Part shown: piece by piece, positions 1-12,425 of the stretch
Numbering within the stretch: position 1 is the stretch's first letter
How the letters are laid out: each line of letters starts with the position of its first letter
Assembly (NCBI GenBank): GCA_037039925.1
Contig: JAXRKP010000621.1
Location: 102,501 to 166,500 of the forward strand
Length of the DNA: 64,000 bases
Direction: 5' to 3'
DNA from: Doris montereyensis
Taxonomy: Eukaryota > Mollusca > Gastropoda > Nudibranchia > Dorididae
Translations under genes and position numbers: made by a program
Notes under the pieces: generated by a model
Database searches by the model: none
What the model was told of the DNA's origin: nothing
The model's input: only the letters and a program-made list of their open reading frames with translations

Positions 1-627
1 GGCTGCGCTGTCATAGCTATTCAGGTGAGATAGAAAATTGGCAGGTTAGATTTGGATGATTTTATGTTTTCCATGCACCCTTGTATAATTATATAGACAG
101 AAATCTATATTGCTCTAGATTCTTATCTAGAGTAGTGTATCGTCAGTATTGCTATCTAAGGCTACGGACCGGAAGTGGATGTCATGTAAAAAGAGGAACA
201 TATTTGTATCAATAAATTATCCTATGTGATGTATGTAATTTATGACGTTAAAAAATATTTAAATGTAAATCTAGTCCATATTGTAATAAATATTAGATCT
301 ACCCATTTGTATAAACTGTGCATTTTGATCATTTGCTGCCAAGGACTCCCAAGTTTCCCTTATAATTTATACGGCCTCTGTAACTATAATATGTATCAGC
401 TTCGCTATATTGCAAAACAGCCACCTTCTACAGGACAAAAGATGATCATATCATATTTTTCTTAGTGATTGTATGGATAGAACAAGCAACATTTATTTTT
501 GATTGAAATGAGAGCTTTCATTGAAATAAGAGAATTCTTTTTGAAATAAAGAGAATTTTTAATAACAGAGACATCAAACAGAACTGGCCAACTGTACTGA
601 TGTTATACTGTGTTGATGTTACCCACT

Positions 628-657
628 CTAGATCTAGAATCTAGATTCTAGATCTAG
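628..657. repeat. Perfect 30-bp palindrome made of TCTAGA/AGATCT
   Basis: Reading out from the centre the two 15-base arms, starting CTAGATCTAGAATCT, are exact reverse complements. It is built from overlapping CTAG, GATC and TCTAGA words, which recur across the window. Confidence 0.9.
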
Positions 658-1439
658 GTAAAAAAAGAAATTCAAAATATTCAGCAGGTTATGGAATTTG
701 AAGATGGAATCAAATCTACTCACTCACAACCATCTCAGAATAAAGCATAAATTTTAATTTACTTACGAACTGTGAACTCAAGAGGTCTGGAAGAACACGA
801 CTGTTGATATTGGTCTCAGACCTAACAATGAAGATGATAGAAGCTGTAGTACTCCTGAAGTCAATAGATCGGCTTAAGTAGCTGAAAGGGGCTATTAAAA
901 ATGACAAAGTGAAAACTGAGACACTAGGTCAGTGCCATGTTCATAATGGTGATTAGGTCTGCAAATGTGGCCAGGTAATTTTATAGGAAGTGGGTACATG
1001 TACTGAGAAACGACTTCTATAGTCGGGCACATACTATCACCTCCCTGACCCTGAATTATCCCAACCCAACCCCTCCCCCACCCCATCAGGTTCCTCTGAC
1101 AGCTCATCCCAATGACAATCACACAGTGTGTCAGACAATGGGAGTCTGCCCATGTACCACAAAATCGGGATTGTAATAAGATCTCCTTCTAAATGTTTTC
1201 TATATTTTTCTTTGTTTCTTTCCTTCATTTCTTTCATAAAATCCTGGATTCAATGTAAAATAGGTTTACTCAGGGTATACAGAAGCACTTACTTCTACAT
1301 CCAGATTTGAAGTACATCCAACATCGACCAAAGGGTTCACACAATTAGCCACACACTAGCGCCATCCCTGAATGTGATACTCCCCACCACCCCGATTACC
1401 CCTAGGATATGAAAGTATGGCTTCGTGTAGCTCTGCACT

Positions 1440-1660
1440 AGGAGTTACTTTTTATTTTCCAAATAGCTGTGAATAATACGAAGGAGCCACAGTGGAGTGA
1501 AGTCAAAGGCGATTCTAGATATTTCTCGTTTGTTGTCTCACGAAGCGTTATACCTTTCAAACGTCACGTGTTTGTTCTGTCTTGATTAGTGGAGTTGTCA
1601 CTTATTGTCATATTTTGCCTCTTTATTTTCCATACGTTGAAACCACAAATTTGTTTGTGA
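1440..1660 (+). repeat. Degenerate copy of the hammerhead-like repeat
   Basis: This matches 18990-19150 over more than 100 bases (for example GTGGAGTTGTCACTT and TTATTGTCATATTTTGCC). The core at about 1534-1564 reads CTCACGA...CAAACGTC instead of CTGACGA...GAAACGTC, so the conserved G of CUGA and the G of GAAA are lost and the stem II arms no longer pair. Confidence 0.6.
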
Positions 1661-2155
1661 AAAGTCTCAAGAAATTGTGTGAGTGCAGATGAAATGCTGC
1701 ATACAATTAATATAGCCTAGATTTGAAAGCAAAGTTGAAGTTGAGGATAAGAATGATGTTTTTATTTCTAAACATATTGAAACTAGGGATGCAGATCCTA
1801 TTCCCTAGAGAGGGACTGAGCTTTGTCAACACTGTGACAATCAGCTGATCAACCAGATCTAGACCTATGAGTACTCAATCTACAAGAATGAACAGTCATG
1901 TTTATTATGTTAAATCTCTGCAAGCTCAGGTCCAGGTGATGTGTGGAGACACGCTTTTAGGAAGTAAAATGAGTAAAACCTGCAACCCACCTAAAGAGTA
2001 CTTACTTCACTGTGTAATTGTTTGTTTTGTTTTACATAACTTGATAGTCAGTCTCATTGACCTTGTGTAGTACATTGCAATCCCTTTCCTAAATTGCATA
2101 TTTTAATTTATCTTGGCATAATATGTTTCTTATAATAAGTTATTATATATTTCAG

Positions 2156-2267
2156 TTAAACAAGCATTTTCAAACTGCCGAGAGAAGAGTAAAAAGAAAG
2201 GAGATCCCTTGTCTGAAGCAGAAGTACTGATTGCTACAGAATCAGTTTGTGATGGTGAATTTCAGAA
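2156..2267 (+). CDS. Canopy-like gene, exon (first one visible)
   Basis: The acceptor is a T-rich tract ending TTTCAG and the donor is AA|GTGAGT. The exon enters with one base pending and leaves with two. It encodes a Lys-rich stretch (REKSKKKGD) followed by LSEAEVLIATESVCDGEFQ. This aligns in character with the 'SE..L.E..E.ICD' part of canopy proteins, just after the first cysteine pair. Confidence 0.55.
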
Positions 2268-5200
2268 GTGAGTGTGGCTTTTTTTAATATTTTATATTAG
2301 AAAACCAAAAAGATTTGAAACTTTTTAATTCAATTCAATAAAAAAAATTATATCATGTTCTTCCAAGAATTTTTTTATTGTCTTTGTACACACAAAATTG
2401 TAATGCTGATAGAAAACTTCTGGGATGGTTCCATTGGAATATCTTTAACCCTTATTTTCCCTGGATCAAATGTAAAGTACACTGACTTACCAGGGTAAGG
2501 ACAATAACTTTTCCAAACTTCTGGACCACACTCACAAAAATCTCAACAGCAAAGAAAGTTAAGGAGATAATCATTTCAACTAAGCTCTACAAATATGTTG
2601 AATAAAATCCCTTTTCAGTGAAATTGATTTTTATTAACAAAATAAAAGGTTCAAAATTGAAGAACAGTGTAGATCATGCACGACATGTCTATTTTTACTT
2701 TCTTTATCAAGGCTTTCATTATCGGAGTTGAACATATCATTCTTTCAGTATCCAGATTTAGATCTGGCACGGAATCGGCAGTATAATCAAGTTTGATATT
2801 AGTTCCTTCTACATTTTCCTCCTCTTTATCAACAAAAAGAATCAATATCAAGTGAATTTAGTTTTTGGAGCCTCATTAAAAAAAAAACCCATAGATCTTC
2901 TTTAAGTAGACTGATCGGGACACTTCAAACAGAAAGTAAAGGTAATGACACAAGATAATATGAAAGCCCTGGCCTAGAAACAAAGTCTAAACGAGACAAA
3001 TCGCACACTAAGGAAAAGACTTGTAAAAAAATCCTGATCCATTTGATGAGGTTATCTTTCTGAGCGAGAGGTAGACGTGTCTCTGTCAGCACCCATCGCC
3101 ATTATGGTTCCCCCCATGCACAGCAAACTTTGAGAGTTGAAAGTTTGCTGATCAAATCCAAAGTTTTTGATACAATTTAGCTCAGTTAAAAGCTTTGAGA
3201 GTTGTTTCACTAACAATGGCTAACTTGTAACCCTCTCACAATTAATTTACTCACAATTAATTTACTCATGTCACACAGCTAGCGCCAGTACCCACTCAAA
3301 CCTTAATTAAAAGAGTTTCATTAGCACGGTCTTTTGCATGAATCCAGTCATATTCACTGTGAAGAGTTCGTTCCCCCAGTGGCCTAGAACACTCAATGTT
3401 TTTCTAGGTCTAAACCTGAAGTTTATTTAAACAATATTTTTTTAATTTTTTAAAAATGTTTTTAAATTTTTAAGTCATTATTTTTTTTCTTTCTGTCTAT
3501 TCCTTGTATTTGTCTCATATTTGTTCCTATGGGGCTTCTATTATCTTGTGAATTACCTTCATTTCCCACAAACCAGACATGTCTTTTCACCCCTATGCTT
3601 TAGGCGTAGATTTTATAGTTGAAGTCATTTCACTGATTTGTCTTTATCTAAACAGCAAAAAAAAAAGCTTGATTTTCTGTCTTTCTTATGATAAAGTGCT
3701 CCACTGGTACCATCTAAATAGGGAAAATAGTAAAGAGGACGTCACACTCAACAACAAAACTATGTATCAGACATCCGATACCGGGCTTGTAAAAATATAC
3801 AGCAGGCGATGCAGGATAAAACATTAGTTGGGGGGATATGGAACGATAAGGGAAATATGGGAACAACCATTTTTTTAATTATTTTTTTTTTTAATTTAAT
3901 TTTAAATCATTATTCTATGGATCTTAGAACTTTTCAAATATTTCTAGTGTGTAGCCTGATATAAATAAATTATGAATGAAAATGGAATGTTGTGAAGATT
4001 TAGTTGAACCAAATATTTTTTGCATGTTCTAATGAAGAGAATGTTCTAATGAAGAGAAAAGAACAATGTAGGAAATGATTTAGAGAAGGATTGCCAACAC
4101 AACTAGTTTTCAAGTCCACAACAATTAGCTTTTGGTGGACACAGTCTCATAGATTTTTAGATGTTAACTTTCAATACTCTTCACTAATTCAAAACTACTG
4201 ATGATTAATATAATCCAAGGATGATCCATGATATTGTAAAGCTCATAATATGATTACATTATCAATGACAATGAACGGCCACAGAAAATACATGCTATTC
4301 TTGTGCTTTCTGTTAATTGAAATAAAAAGTATGATCTCTTTGTTAATAATAATGTTGATACACATGTACTTAGTTTACACACCCGCTTTAATGTGAAGAA
4401 ATGTATATCTAGCTGTAGTGGAAACGATTTTAATTTTAAATATTTTTGTCTGAACAGCTATGGTTTAAAAATGTGCAAGGCACTAATTTACTATCAGGAG
4501 AAGGATTAGCATCAGAAAAAATGTCTGGCATGATGGAAGCCGGAGGCAGATGGGCCAAGAGGTATGCAGAAAGTGTATTTTGAATTGTATTTCACTTTTT
4601 TTAAGTGAGAATTATTTTTATTTTATTTTGATTTACAAATTTTTCCTGTCTTTTTTCTTTTTTGGGCATCATTTTTTGGGGGTTTTTCTTTATCTGTTTT
4701 GCAGGCAGTTAATGGGCACTGCTGCTGGTAGATCCTATTTCTTTCCTTTCTTTCTTTCACTTATCTTTCATCTTACTGTTTCCTCTTAATTCACCCTGAG
4801 ATCGCCACAATTGTGAACAGGGTAAATTTCAATGAAACAAACAAGCAAATCTTTATCTGTTTGTGTGTGTCAGGCCTCTTGTATTTTATTAAATTATGGA
4901 TAAAGACAAGTAAGCAGAGAAGGAGGTAAAAAGAACTACCAAAGTTTAAGAAGAACATTCATGTCTTCTAAGCTTTAAGCAGCATTAGTGGGTGAAATCA
5001 ATGAAATTTCCTGTCAATCGATATCAATAAATTGGGCATGAATCATTTGAGCTCCTAATAATTCTTGAAACGATGACCTTTTATTCTAAGCCTCATGTGG
5101 CTGTAGGTAGGCTGCGGAAGAGTGCAGTTTGAGTTTTCTAGCGATCTGGGAACTCCATAAATACATTAGATACCAAGAAACCCATAATGGATGCCAAAGC

Positions 5201-8200
5201 TTGATAGACCTCAAAGAGCATCTTTGCTGTTGGTTAGAGGATTTAGGACCCCTTGCTGACATTCATGACAATTCTCAACCAAGAACAAAGACAGAGATGC
5301 TAGAGAAACAATCCTGTTCTTGTCTGTCCAGATTTACTTCTTTTATATAGCAACTCCTCTCTATATGAATCAAATACACAACCTTTTTGTCCAGAAAAAA
5401 TAACTTCTATGAGACCAAGCTCTGCACAAAACACTTAACACACCGATTCACAGTCCCACAGTCACTAAAAACGAGATAGAAATTTAAGAAACACGCTAGT
5501 CTCAAGTTGACTGTTTCTTTCATTGAAACATTCTCTAATTATTTTAAGGGGATATCCGCTACAGTAGTCGCTGGATAAACGCCCCTTTGGGCGCTGAGAA
5601 AACCATGCGTTTATGCGACATCACTGGGAGATAACTCTTTAAAGCTAAGAGATGTCAGGGATTATTATTGATTACGCTCCTTGATTATCACACATTTTAG
5701 CATGTTTCTTTGGGTTTTTGTTGTTTTTCTTTGTTGCTTTTTTTTTTTTTGCCATCTCGGAAAGTAGATTAGAAGTCATACAAATTTTCGGAAGATAATG
5801 CTTTGGTTCTTCTCAGCTTTGTTAAAGAAGTGACAGCGCAAAGGTAGATCTAGATCTATCAATAATTATCATGCTCAAATCAAACCCTCTAACTACGTAC
5901 ACTCGACCTCGAGAGCCAATCACTCGTGGTCTGTGGGCATTAACTCCTGCCCTTACTCTCTTTCAACGAGTGTGTACATCACCTGTCAATCGTACTCTAT
6001 TCAATTCCATTGCATGATCACTGTCGCAGCCAAACATATCACACTCTGGGTCGATAGATAAATTTGCGATCTACAGAATAATATCTGGACAGCCAGCCTT
6101 TGATAATCCAGAAAGGACAGAGTCTAGGACACTAGGAAGAGCGGGATAGACAGTGTAGGCCAGATATGACATAAGATTGTCTGACACCTTCACCTGGGTA
6201 GTGTTCGAACAGACAGCGAAGCTAGATATGGAAGAGGACTGACACATTTTCCCTAGTCCCAGCATTGTTCACTACAGTGTGCCATCTGTTCTCATATTAT
6301 TGTTATTTCTGACAAAAACTCAACAAAATACTCGTTTTAAGGCCTCTAATGGGTGGGTATGAAGTTATATTACAGAGCAAAAGCATGCCTTTATGCGTGT
6401 CGACGTGTCTTTATACACTGTTATTATATAGTACAAAATCAGTCAACAGAGGAAGGCGTGTGTTTATGCAAAGTGTGCTTTTATGAAGTGTGCGTTTATC
6501 CAGCGACTACTGTATTACTATAAGCTAAAGACATGGTTCTAGATTGCCTGAGAAAAAGTACAGTACTGCGCTTTTGTTCTTTTATTGTAATGTATGTGTG
6601 ATAAGATTTTTAAAAAAGAAGATGTGTGATCTTGGAATTCTTTCTTTCTTTATTTCTTTATCAGTTCCCATTCTACCTTCCGGTGTATGGGTTTAGATGC
6701 CCGAAATGATCTTTCCCCAGGCTGCCCTGTCCTGGCATTTTATGTTTCTTTCCGTGAAATTTAAATTTCTTTGCTTTAATGCCTCTTTTATATCTTCTTC
6801 CCACTTTCTCCGAGGTCTGCCTTTTGGTCTTTTATTTTGTGTTTTAGCAACGTATACTGATTTAGCTATTCTAATGTCATTCATCCTGTTTACATGCCCA
6901 AACCATCTGAGTTTGATTTATTTCAATTTTAGTTTTCATGCCATCTGCTTTGGTTTGATCTCTTATTGTTGTGTTTCTGATTTTTTGCTATTTTAGTTTT
7001 CCTTACTACTCTTCTTAGATATTTTATTTCAGCTGCTTGTACTTTACTATATACCTTACTGTCTAAGGTCCAAGTTTCACTGCCATAGAGGAGAGTAGAA
7101 CAATAAACTGTGTTGTATACCGCCATTTTGGTTTTTGTTGACAATTCTTGTTTACCTGCAAATGCCTTTCCTAGATGGTTATATATTGTCATTGCCTTTT
7201 GAGTTTTCTAGCTGATTTCTTCTCTTAGTTTTCCCTCAGAGTCAATCATTACTCCTAGGTAATTTTTGCTTTGAACTTGTTCTAAATTCTCCCTGCCCAA
7301 TTTAAGGTTTTGTGTTTTAGTTTCCCTAGTTCCTAGCATTGTTTTGGTTTTCTTTGCATTTACTCTCATTCTATTTTATTTAGTTCATTATTCATTGATC
7401 CATTTACTGGTTTGAGAATCCACATATCTACATTCTTTTTCTTCATTTTTGAGGATGCCTTTGTGACTGAATCCATAAATGTGATAAACAAAAGAGGCCT
7501 TAGGATACAACCTTGTCTTACTCCTATATCTACATCAAATTCTTCAAATACGTTTCCAGCTACTCTCACTGCACATGATGGCCTATTGTAAAAACTTTTA
7601 ATGGCTTCCATTACATTTTGCTCTACATTATGTTCTTTTAAGGAATGCCATAGTACGTCCCTTATCACAGTGTCAAATGCCTTTTCTGTCAATAAAACAC
7701 AGGTGCAAGTCAATGTTTCTCTCAAGGAATTTTTCTATTATTTGTCTAATTGTAAATATGTGATCTTGTACACTTCTTCCTGGTCTAAATCTACTCTGAT
7801 GTTCTTCAATCTGATCCCTCTGATGTTCTTCAATCTGATCCTCTACTCTTTTCCTTAGTCTCATTTCCAGTATCCTGGCATACAATTTTCCTGGTACGCT
7901 AAGTATTGATATCCCTCTGTAGTTTGAACATTCCATAGTTGATCCTTTCTTGTGTATTGGTACCACAGTTTCCTTTTTACATTGGTCTGGCACCTGTTTG
8001 GACTCCCATGCTTGTTGACACATTGCATGTAGTAGTTTGTCTGCTTCTTTCCCTTGGTTTTTAATCATTTCTGGCTAAGCTTGATATGCTCCTGGGGTCT
8101 TTCTTAATTTCACTTTTCTTAAAGCTGTTTGGATTTCTTCCATTGAGATATCTACATCTTCAGCTGTCTCATCTGGATTACTTGTTAGTGTTACTAATCA

Positions 8201-11123
8201 CTCTGTACTTGTTTCAATTCATATGTTCTGGAGGGATTATGTAATTGTTGAAAATAATTTCTCTATGATTTCGCTGTCTTCTTTCAGTATTTCTCCTTTT
8301 GGCGTTCTTAATTTGTCTATTGGGCATGCTTTGGTCTTTCTCATGCTCTTCATTGCCCCCTAGAACAGCTTTTGATTTCCTTGATAACTCTCTTAAAGTC
8401 TTTGTCCAAACTCTTCTCGCTGTTCCTTTCTTGCTTTTCTCCCTTCCTCTTTAGCGATAGTTCTTTGATTCACGTAATCTATCCTTTCCTCTGGCCTCTT
8501 TGTTTACAAGTATTTCTTCCAGGCATCCTTCTTTTCTTTGATCTTAGTCTTGTCATTCTCATTCCACCATGCTGTTCTTTTCCTATCTCCTTTAATTTGT
8601 TTCCTACCACAGACCTCTTCAGTATAACTGAGAAGTGTTTCTTTATACATTTGCCACTTTTCTTCTATTGTGTTAGCATTCAGATACATCTGCCTTTCAC
8701 TGATAAATATTTTTATCCTAGATTGGTATATATCTTTTGGTTTATTTAGTTCTTCTATTTTGAGTTTAGTAGCTTTCTTCTCTTTCCTTTTCTGTTTGTT
8801 TTCTTCAGGCAGTAATCTCATTTCGGCAATCATTAGGTGATGATCACTAAATATTTCAGCTCCTCTGTTTACGCTTGCATCCATTGTACTGTAAAGAAGG
8901 GAGCTGCTAACTATTATGTTATCTATTTTGACTTTTCACATCTGTCTTCATTTACTTTTGTAGATTTGTGGATGTCTTTATGAGGAAAAAATGTGTTGGC
9001 TGTTTTCATGTTATTCTTAAGGCAAAAATCCATTAGTCTCTCCATTTGGAGAAGTTGTTGTCTCTCTTTCTTTGCCTAACTCCTCCTGATGTTTCTACAT
9101 TGTTTAAATCTCCAAAAACCATTACTTCCTGTTTGGGTTTGAGATTCTTTGCATCTATTTGTAAATTGTTCTCAAAGAAATCTTTTTCCTAGTGGCGTCT
9201 TCATTAGCTATTAATAATTTAATTTCTCTTCCTTTTGGTTTAATATTTACCTCTAATAGCCGTGCTGATAAATTTCAATCTTTCTAGTAGCTTTTTATGC
9301 CTTTTATGCATTTGGAGGCCTGCTCTAGCTTTATCTTTGACATCTACTCCTGAGAAGATTAAAGTATGATTTGGTCCTACATTTTCTATTCCTTGCCCTT
9401 TTGTTCTTTGTTTCTGTAATGCCCAAAATGTCTACTTTGAATTTTTCCTTTTTTCGGATAATTCTAACTCTTTTCCATTTATTGCCCTAATATTCCATGT
9501 TCCTAAAATCTCAGTCCGTGTTCTTTTCCAAAATCGTCTTCGAAAGTTTAAGCCGGGTATATCATATTTCTTTCTTTGAATCAGTTGGTTTTGGATTAGC
9601 AGGTGATTAGCCCACTGTACGCTAGGTAGATGGTGGGGCTGCCACCTTGAGGCCCCTTATTGGGTCTTGTTAATTTCTGTCAGTGTCAGGGTAAACTCCC
9701 TTAGACATTGATCAACCAAGACCGGCCTGCAAGGCAGCAGGTTGTTTTCTGCCAGGCTTAACTCCTTAGCCTTTGGTCAGCCAAGACCTACCTGCAAGGC
9801 AGCTGGAGACTCTTGAAGCGCGGGACCACCTAATCCCTGTACATGTGCTTACCTGTCCACTGCCCGGTTTCTGGTAGCTTTTATGCATTAGGAGGCCTAC
9901 TGCCGCACCAGCTCTATCTTTGACATCTACTCCTGAGAAGATTAAAGTAAGATTTAGTCCTACATTTTCTATTCCTTGTCCTTTTTTCTTTGAATTATTC
10001 CATTTCTTCAGCTAATTCTAACTCTTTTCTCCATCTATTGCCCTATTATTCCATGTTCCAAAAAATCAGTCTGTGTTCGTTTCCAGAATCGTCTTCAAAA
10101 GTTCAAGCCGGGTATATCAAATTTATTCTCTGAATCAGTTTGGTTTTGGATAAGCAGGTGATTAGCTCACTGTACCCTAGGTAGATGATGGGGCTGCTAC
10201 CTTGAGGCCTTGTTATTTTCTGTAAGGGTTAACCCCTTAGCCTTTAGTCATCCAAGACCAACCTTCAAGGCAGCAGTTTGTTATTTTCTGTCAGGGTTAA
10301 CTCCCTTAGCCTTTGGTCAACCAAGACCGGCCTGCGAGGCAAGAGGTTGTTTTTGTCATTGTTAACTCGTGGAGGGCGGCACCGCCTAATCCTCGTACAG
10401 GTGCTTACCTGCCTAAGGGCCTTGGGATATTAACAGTAAAGTTCTTTCAGGACCATTATGGCTCATAGAACTGAAGCTTGTCTCAGTTTCTATAACATGA
10501 AAGCACAATAGGTGTTCATCCATAAATGGACCATTGAGAAAAATGGCTCATGGCAAGGTGACTCCCAGGATGGACCTTTTATTTGACATAATTCATCATT
10601 GAATCCTTCCCATCAAATCCTCATTTGATAAACAATAAGGGGCTGCCATGTCATTAATGTCAATGGAAAATGTGCAAGTGTCCAGAAGATTTGTCACGAT
10701 GTGAACATATTTTGAATTTAAGAAAACACACACGTACAATTGCCCACATGAAGTTATTTTCTTATTCATTTTTGGGTTTAATTTTTAGTTGTCCTCTTAT
10801 TACACCGAAAGCGAGAAAGATGGGTAGAAAAAAAAACAGGAGGGTTGATCTTGAATGGGGAATGTTACAGTCACTGTTTTGTCTAAGGAATGTTCAATGA
10901 TAGTTTGATTCTTTCATACAATGAAAGGATCTAACAATAACTTGTTTTCTTTCCTTTTGTTTTACTTTTCAGGCTACAAAATATCTGCAAAGAAATCATG
11001 GGAGAGTATGAAGAGGATGTTGTCTATGCAATGTATCGGGATAAAAATTATTCCCTGAAAGATCAGATATGTCCATTGTACTGTGGAGGAAGACGTTTTA
11101 AAGGGATGAGAGATGAATTTTGA
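2156..11123 (+). CDS. Canopy-family (DUF3456, saposin-B-like) ER protein, 3' part of gene, one frameshift
   Basis: Three exons are recognised: 2156-2267, 4458-4561 and 10973-11123, ending in TGA at 11121-11123. Joined, they resemble the C-terminal half of canopy proteins (CNPY2/3): a segment with SEAEVLIATESVCD, then EYEEDVVYAMYR, then KDQICPLYC, ending in RDEF where CNPY2 has an HDEL-type ER-retention end. Canopy proteins are small ER-resident chaperone cofactors with conserved cysteines forming a saposin-like fold. The first exons, including any signal peptide, are not seen and probably lie left of the window. All junctions have GT/AG. Exon 2 lacks one A in the run at 4467-4471, so the frame breaks there; downstream coding is coherent. 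The last intron (6.4 kb) contains a TIR element and a full LINE. Family assignment rests on recalled motif spacing, not a search; another saposin-like ER protein is possible. Confidence 0.6.
2268..4457 (+). other. Intron of canopy-like gene
   Basis: AT-rich, with no coding or element signature recognised apart from short direct repeats (3238-3268 and 4020-4060). Confidence 0.4.
4458..4561 (+). CDS. Canopy-like gene, middle exon with a one-base deletion
   Basis: The acceptor is CTGAACAG and the donor AAGAG|GTATGC. The incoming phase gives NYGLK and then runs into TAG at 4507-4509. The next frame gives LLSGEGLASEKMSGMMEAGG, which joins exon 3 in phase. One extra A in the A5 run at 4467-4471 would reconcile the two. 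A real frameshift, an assembly error or an unseen alternative acceptor are all possible. Confidence 0.5.
5562..6512. mobile_element. Non-autonomous TIR element, TA target (pogo/Tc1-mariner-like), copy 1
   Basis: The ends are inverted repeats beginning CAGTAGTCGCTGGATAAACG, with the reverse complement at 6492-6512. TA flanks both sides (5560-5561 and 6513-6514). The subterminal regions carry several GCGTTTATGC-type words in both directions. No transposase reading frame is visible in the 951 bp. A TA duplication and CAG-starting ends fit pogo/Tigger-type elements of the Tc1/mariner superfamily; that assignment is inferred. Confidence 0.8.
7366..8068 (-). pseudogene. LINE A copy 1 reverse transcriptase, broken
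   Basis: Two overlapping open segments (8068-7673 and 7725-7366) carry RT motifs in order: KKETVVPIHKKG, CSNYRGISIL, RFRPGRSVQDH, then EKAFDTVIRDVLWHSL and VDIGVRQGCILRPLLF. A frame change near 7680-7725 separates the halves. QIEEHQ is duplicated in the region before the RFRPGRS motif. Confidence 0.75.
8504..8884 (-). pseudogene. LINE A copy 1 endonuclease C-terminus and linker
   Basis: The open segment carries FSDHHLMIAEM, the terminal histidine motif of APE-type endonucleases. It is followed by a charged Lys/Glu-rich linker ending TAWWNENDKTKIKEKKDAWK. The same linker is recognisable in the + strand copy around 39570-39640. Confidence 0.65.
9871..10425 (-). mobile_element. LINE A copy 2: 5' fragment abutting copy 1
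   Basis: It repeats, with divergence, the 9280-9860 part of copy 1: the start of the endonuclease, then the leader, then at least two 66-bp monomers. Two LINE A 5' ends therefore stand in tandem in the same orientation, the outer one cut within the endonuclease. Confidence 0.7.
10973..11123 (+). CDS. Canopy-like gene, last exon and stop
   Basis: The acceptor is TTTTACTTTTCAG. The exon begins by completing an AG|G Arg codon and encodes LQNICKEIMGEYEEDVVYAM, then YRDKNYSLKDQICPLYCGG, ending RDEF-stop. The 'IC..I.EYEED' and 'KDQIC...C' spacing matches the last cysteines of canopy proteins. The terminal RDEF is a variant of the usual [KH]DEL signal and could weaken ER retention. Confidence 0.65.
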
Positions 11124-11673
11124 ATGTCGTCACATTTGCCTCATTGGCATTTCAAAGTTGAAAATGTTTTGAGACGTTTTTAAATCTAGTTTTTTCAATT
11201 TTTGAAGCCTTTCTTGTTGTTCGTTGTGAATAATTTTGAAAACGATTTTCACATTCCACATTTTACAAATATTTGTGTTATGCCACTGTTGTACAATAAT
11301 CTGTCAAGTGAGTAAAATTGCCATAAACTTGATCCTGATAACCGAGTTAGCTTTCCTATGAGACATTTTGTTTTTAGACATAGTTTTATTACTTTACACC
11401 AGAGTACTACCAAAAGGAATGTTGACTAGCTGACAAAGATTAGAATTAGGTACATTCTGTCTACATGCGACTCATACATCGCATCTAATTTGATAGTGAT
11501 CCAATTTCCATAGAGACAAACCACTGAAATGAATGGTCACATGTCATTTTGACATTCGTATCATAACATTCAAAAATCAAAGTTATGCATATATGTGTAC
11601 GTGTATCAATGTTTTGTCACAAATACACAACTTGTATGTGTCAGGGATTTGAAACTGACTCCATTTTAGCTGC

Positions 11674-11679
11674 AATAAA
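11674..11679 (+). terminator. Candidate polyadenylation signal of canopy-like gene
   Basis: An AATAAA hexamer lies about 550 bases after the TGA. AT-rich DNA contains many such hexamers by chance, so this is only the best-placed candidate. Confidence 0.3.
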
Positions 11680-11806
11680 TTACCTTTACACCAAGTAACC
11701 AAGTAAGCATTTTATTTGCAGGCATTTCTCCTAATGACCACAGTGTTGAGTTTGTGCAACTAACTGGCATTGTGAATCGCTATCTGTATTCTTTGTAGCT
11801 TGTCTT

Positions 11807-12425
11807 ATACAGCAGTTGACGGGTAAAAGGATGCTACATAATAAAAGCACACTCTGTATAAACACCTGTCTTCATCTTCTGACCAACTTTTTACTATATA
11901 ATATTTGTTACAGTGTATAAAGGCACGCTGTTGTATCTGTAATTCAAATTCCTGTGTATCCATTATTGGCCTCAAATAGATCTTTTGTTGTGTAATCAGT
12001 GATATTTTTGTCAGAAGTGTCATATGTAACTGTGTTGTCTTTCCTAGCACCACCAAGACGAAGGTGTCGGGCAGTCTTATGTCATGTCTAGGCTACATTC
12101 TCTATCCCGCTTGTAGTCTCTGTGATTTCCCAATGATCAAAATCAAAGACTGGCTGTCCAGACTTTATTCTGTATGTCACAAATATATGGATGGCAAGTC
12201 TGAAACACATCTTGATGCATAGAAATAAATTAAGACAATAGAGTGTGATATGATAGGCTGGGGCAGTATAGGGAGAATACAATCAATGGAGTCGATTAGA
12301 CTAGGACAGGTGATAGGTAATACTTACACACATCTGAGAGAGACTTAATATATGAGAATGTGGCTTAATCTTCAAATGCCTTCAGCGATTGGCTCTCGAA
12401 TCTCATTAAGTGCACATATCGTCAA
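11807..12425. mobile_element. Truncated, divergent copy of the 5.6/20.5 kb TIR element
   Basis: The left end TACAGCAGTTGACGGGTAAA is a degenerate form of the TIR. Internal matches include a TGTATAAAC.C.TGTCTTC segment, a CTGTGATTTCCCAATGATCA stretch and GATTGGCTCTCGA. No right end was found. Confidence 0.45.

Larger units (their letters stand above)
1..2155. other. Region left of first recognised exon
   Basis: No coding exon is recognised. The stretch is AT-rich and holds a 30-bp perfect palindrome (628-657), a C-rich tract near 1040-1090 that resembles one at 18180-18320, and a degenerate copy of the hammerhead-like repeat (about 1440-1660). It may be an intron of the canopy-like gene or its upstream region. 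Confidence 0.4.
6655..9868 (-). mobile_element. LINE A copy 1: apparently full-length non-LTR retrotransposon, decayed
   Basis: Read on the - strand: a 5' end GGGCAGTGGACAGG near 9868; two 66-bp 5' monomers (about 9660-9830); the start of an APE-type endonuclease (GTWNIR-like, about 9500); its C-terminal SDHHLM motif near 8850; reverse transcriptase with PIHKKG, NYRGIS, FRPGRSVQDHI and GVRQGC (about 7400-8070); and a C-terminal region with LLYGSETWTL and KRPKGRPRRKWEEDI (about 6700-7200). It ends in a GAAA-rich tail next to 6655. The YADD-type catalytic motif is not seen in this copy, and several stops and frame changes break it. The C-terminal style resembles elements annotated as RTE-like endonuclease-reverse transcriptases; the clade is uncertain. 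It sits antisense in the last canopy intron. Confidence 0.8.
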
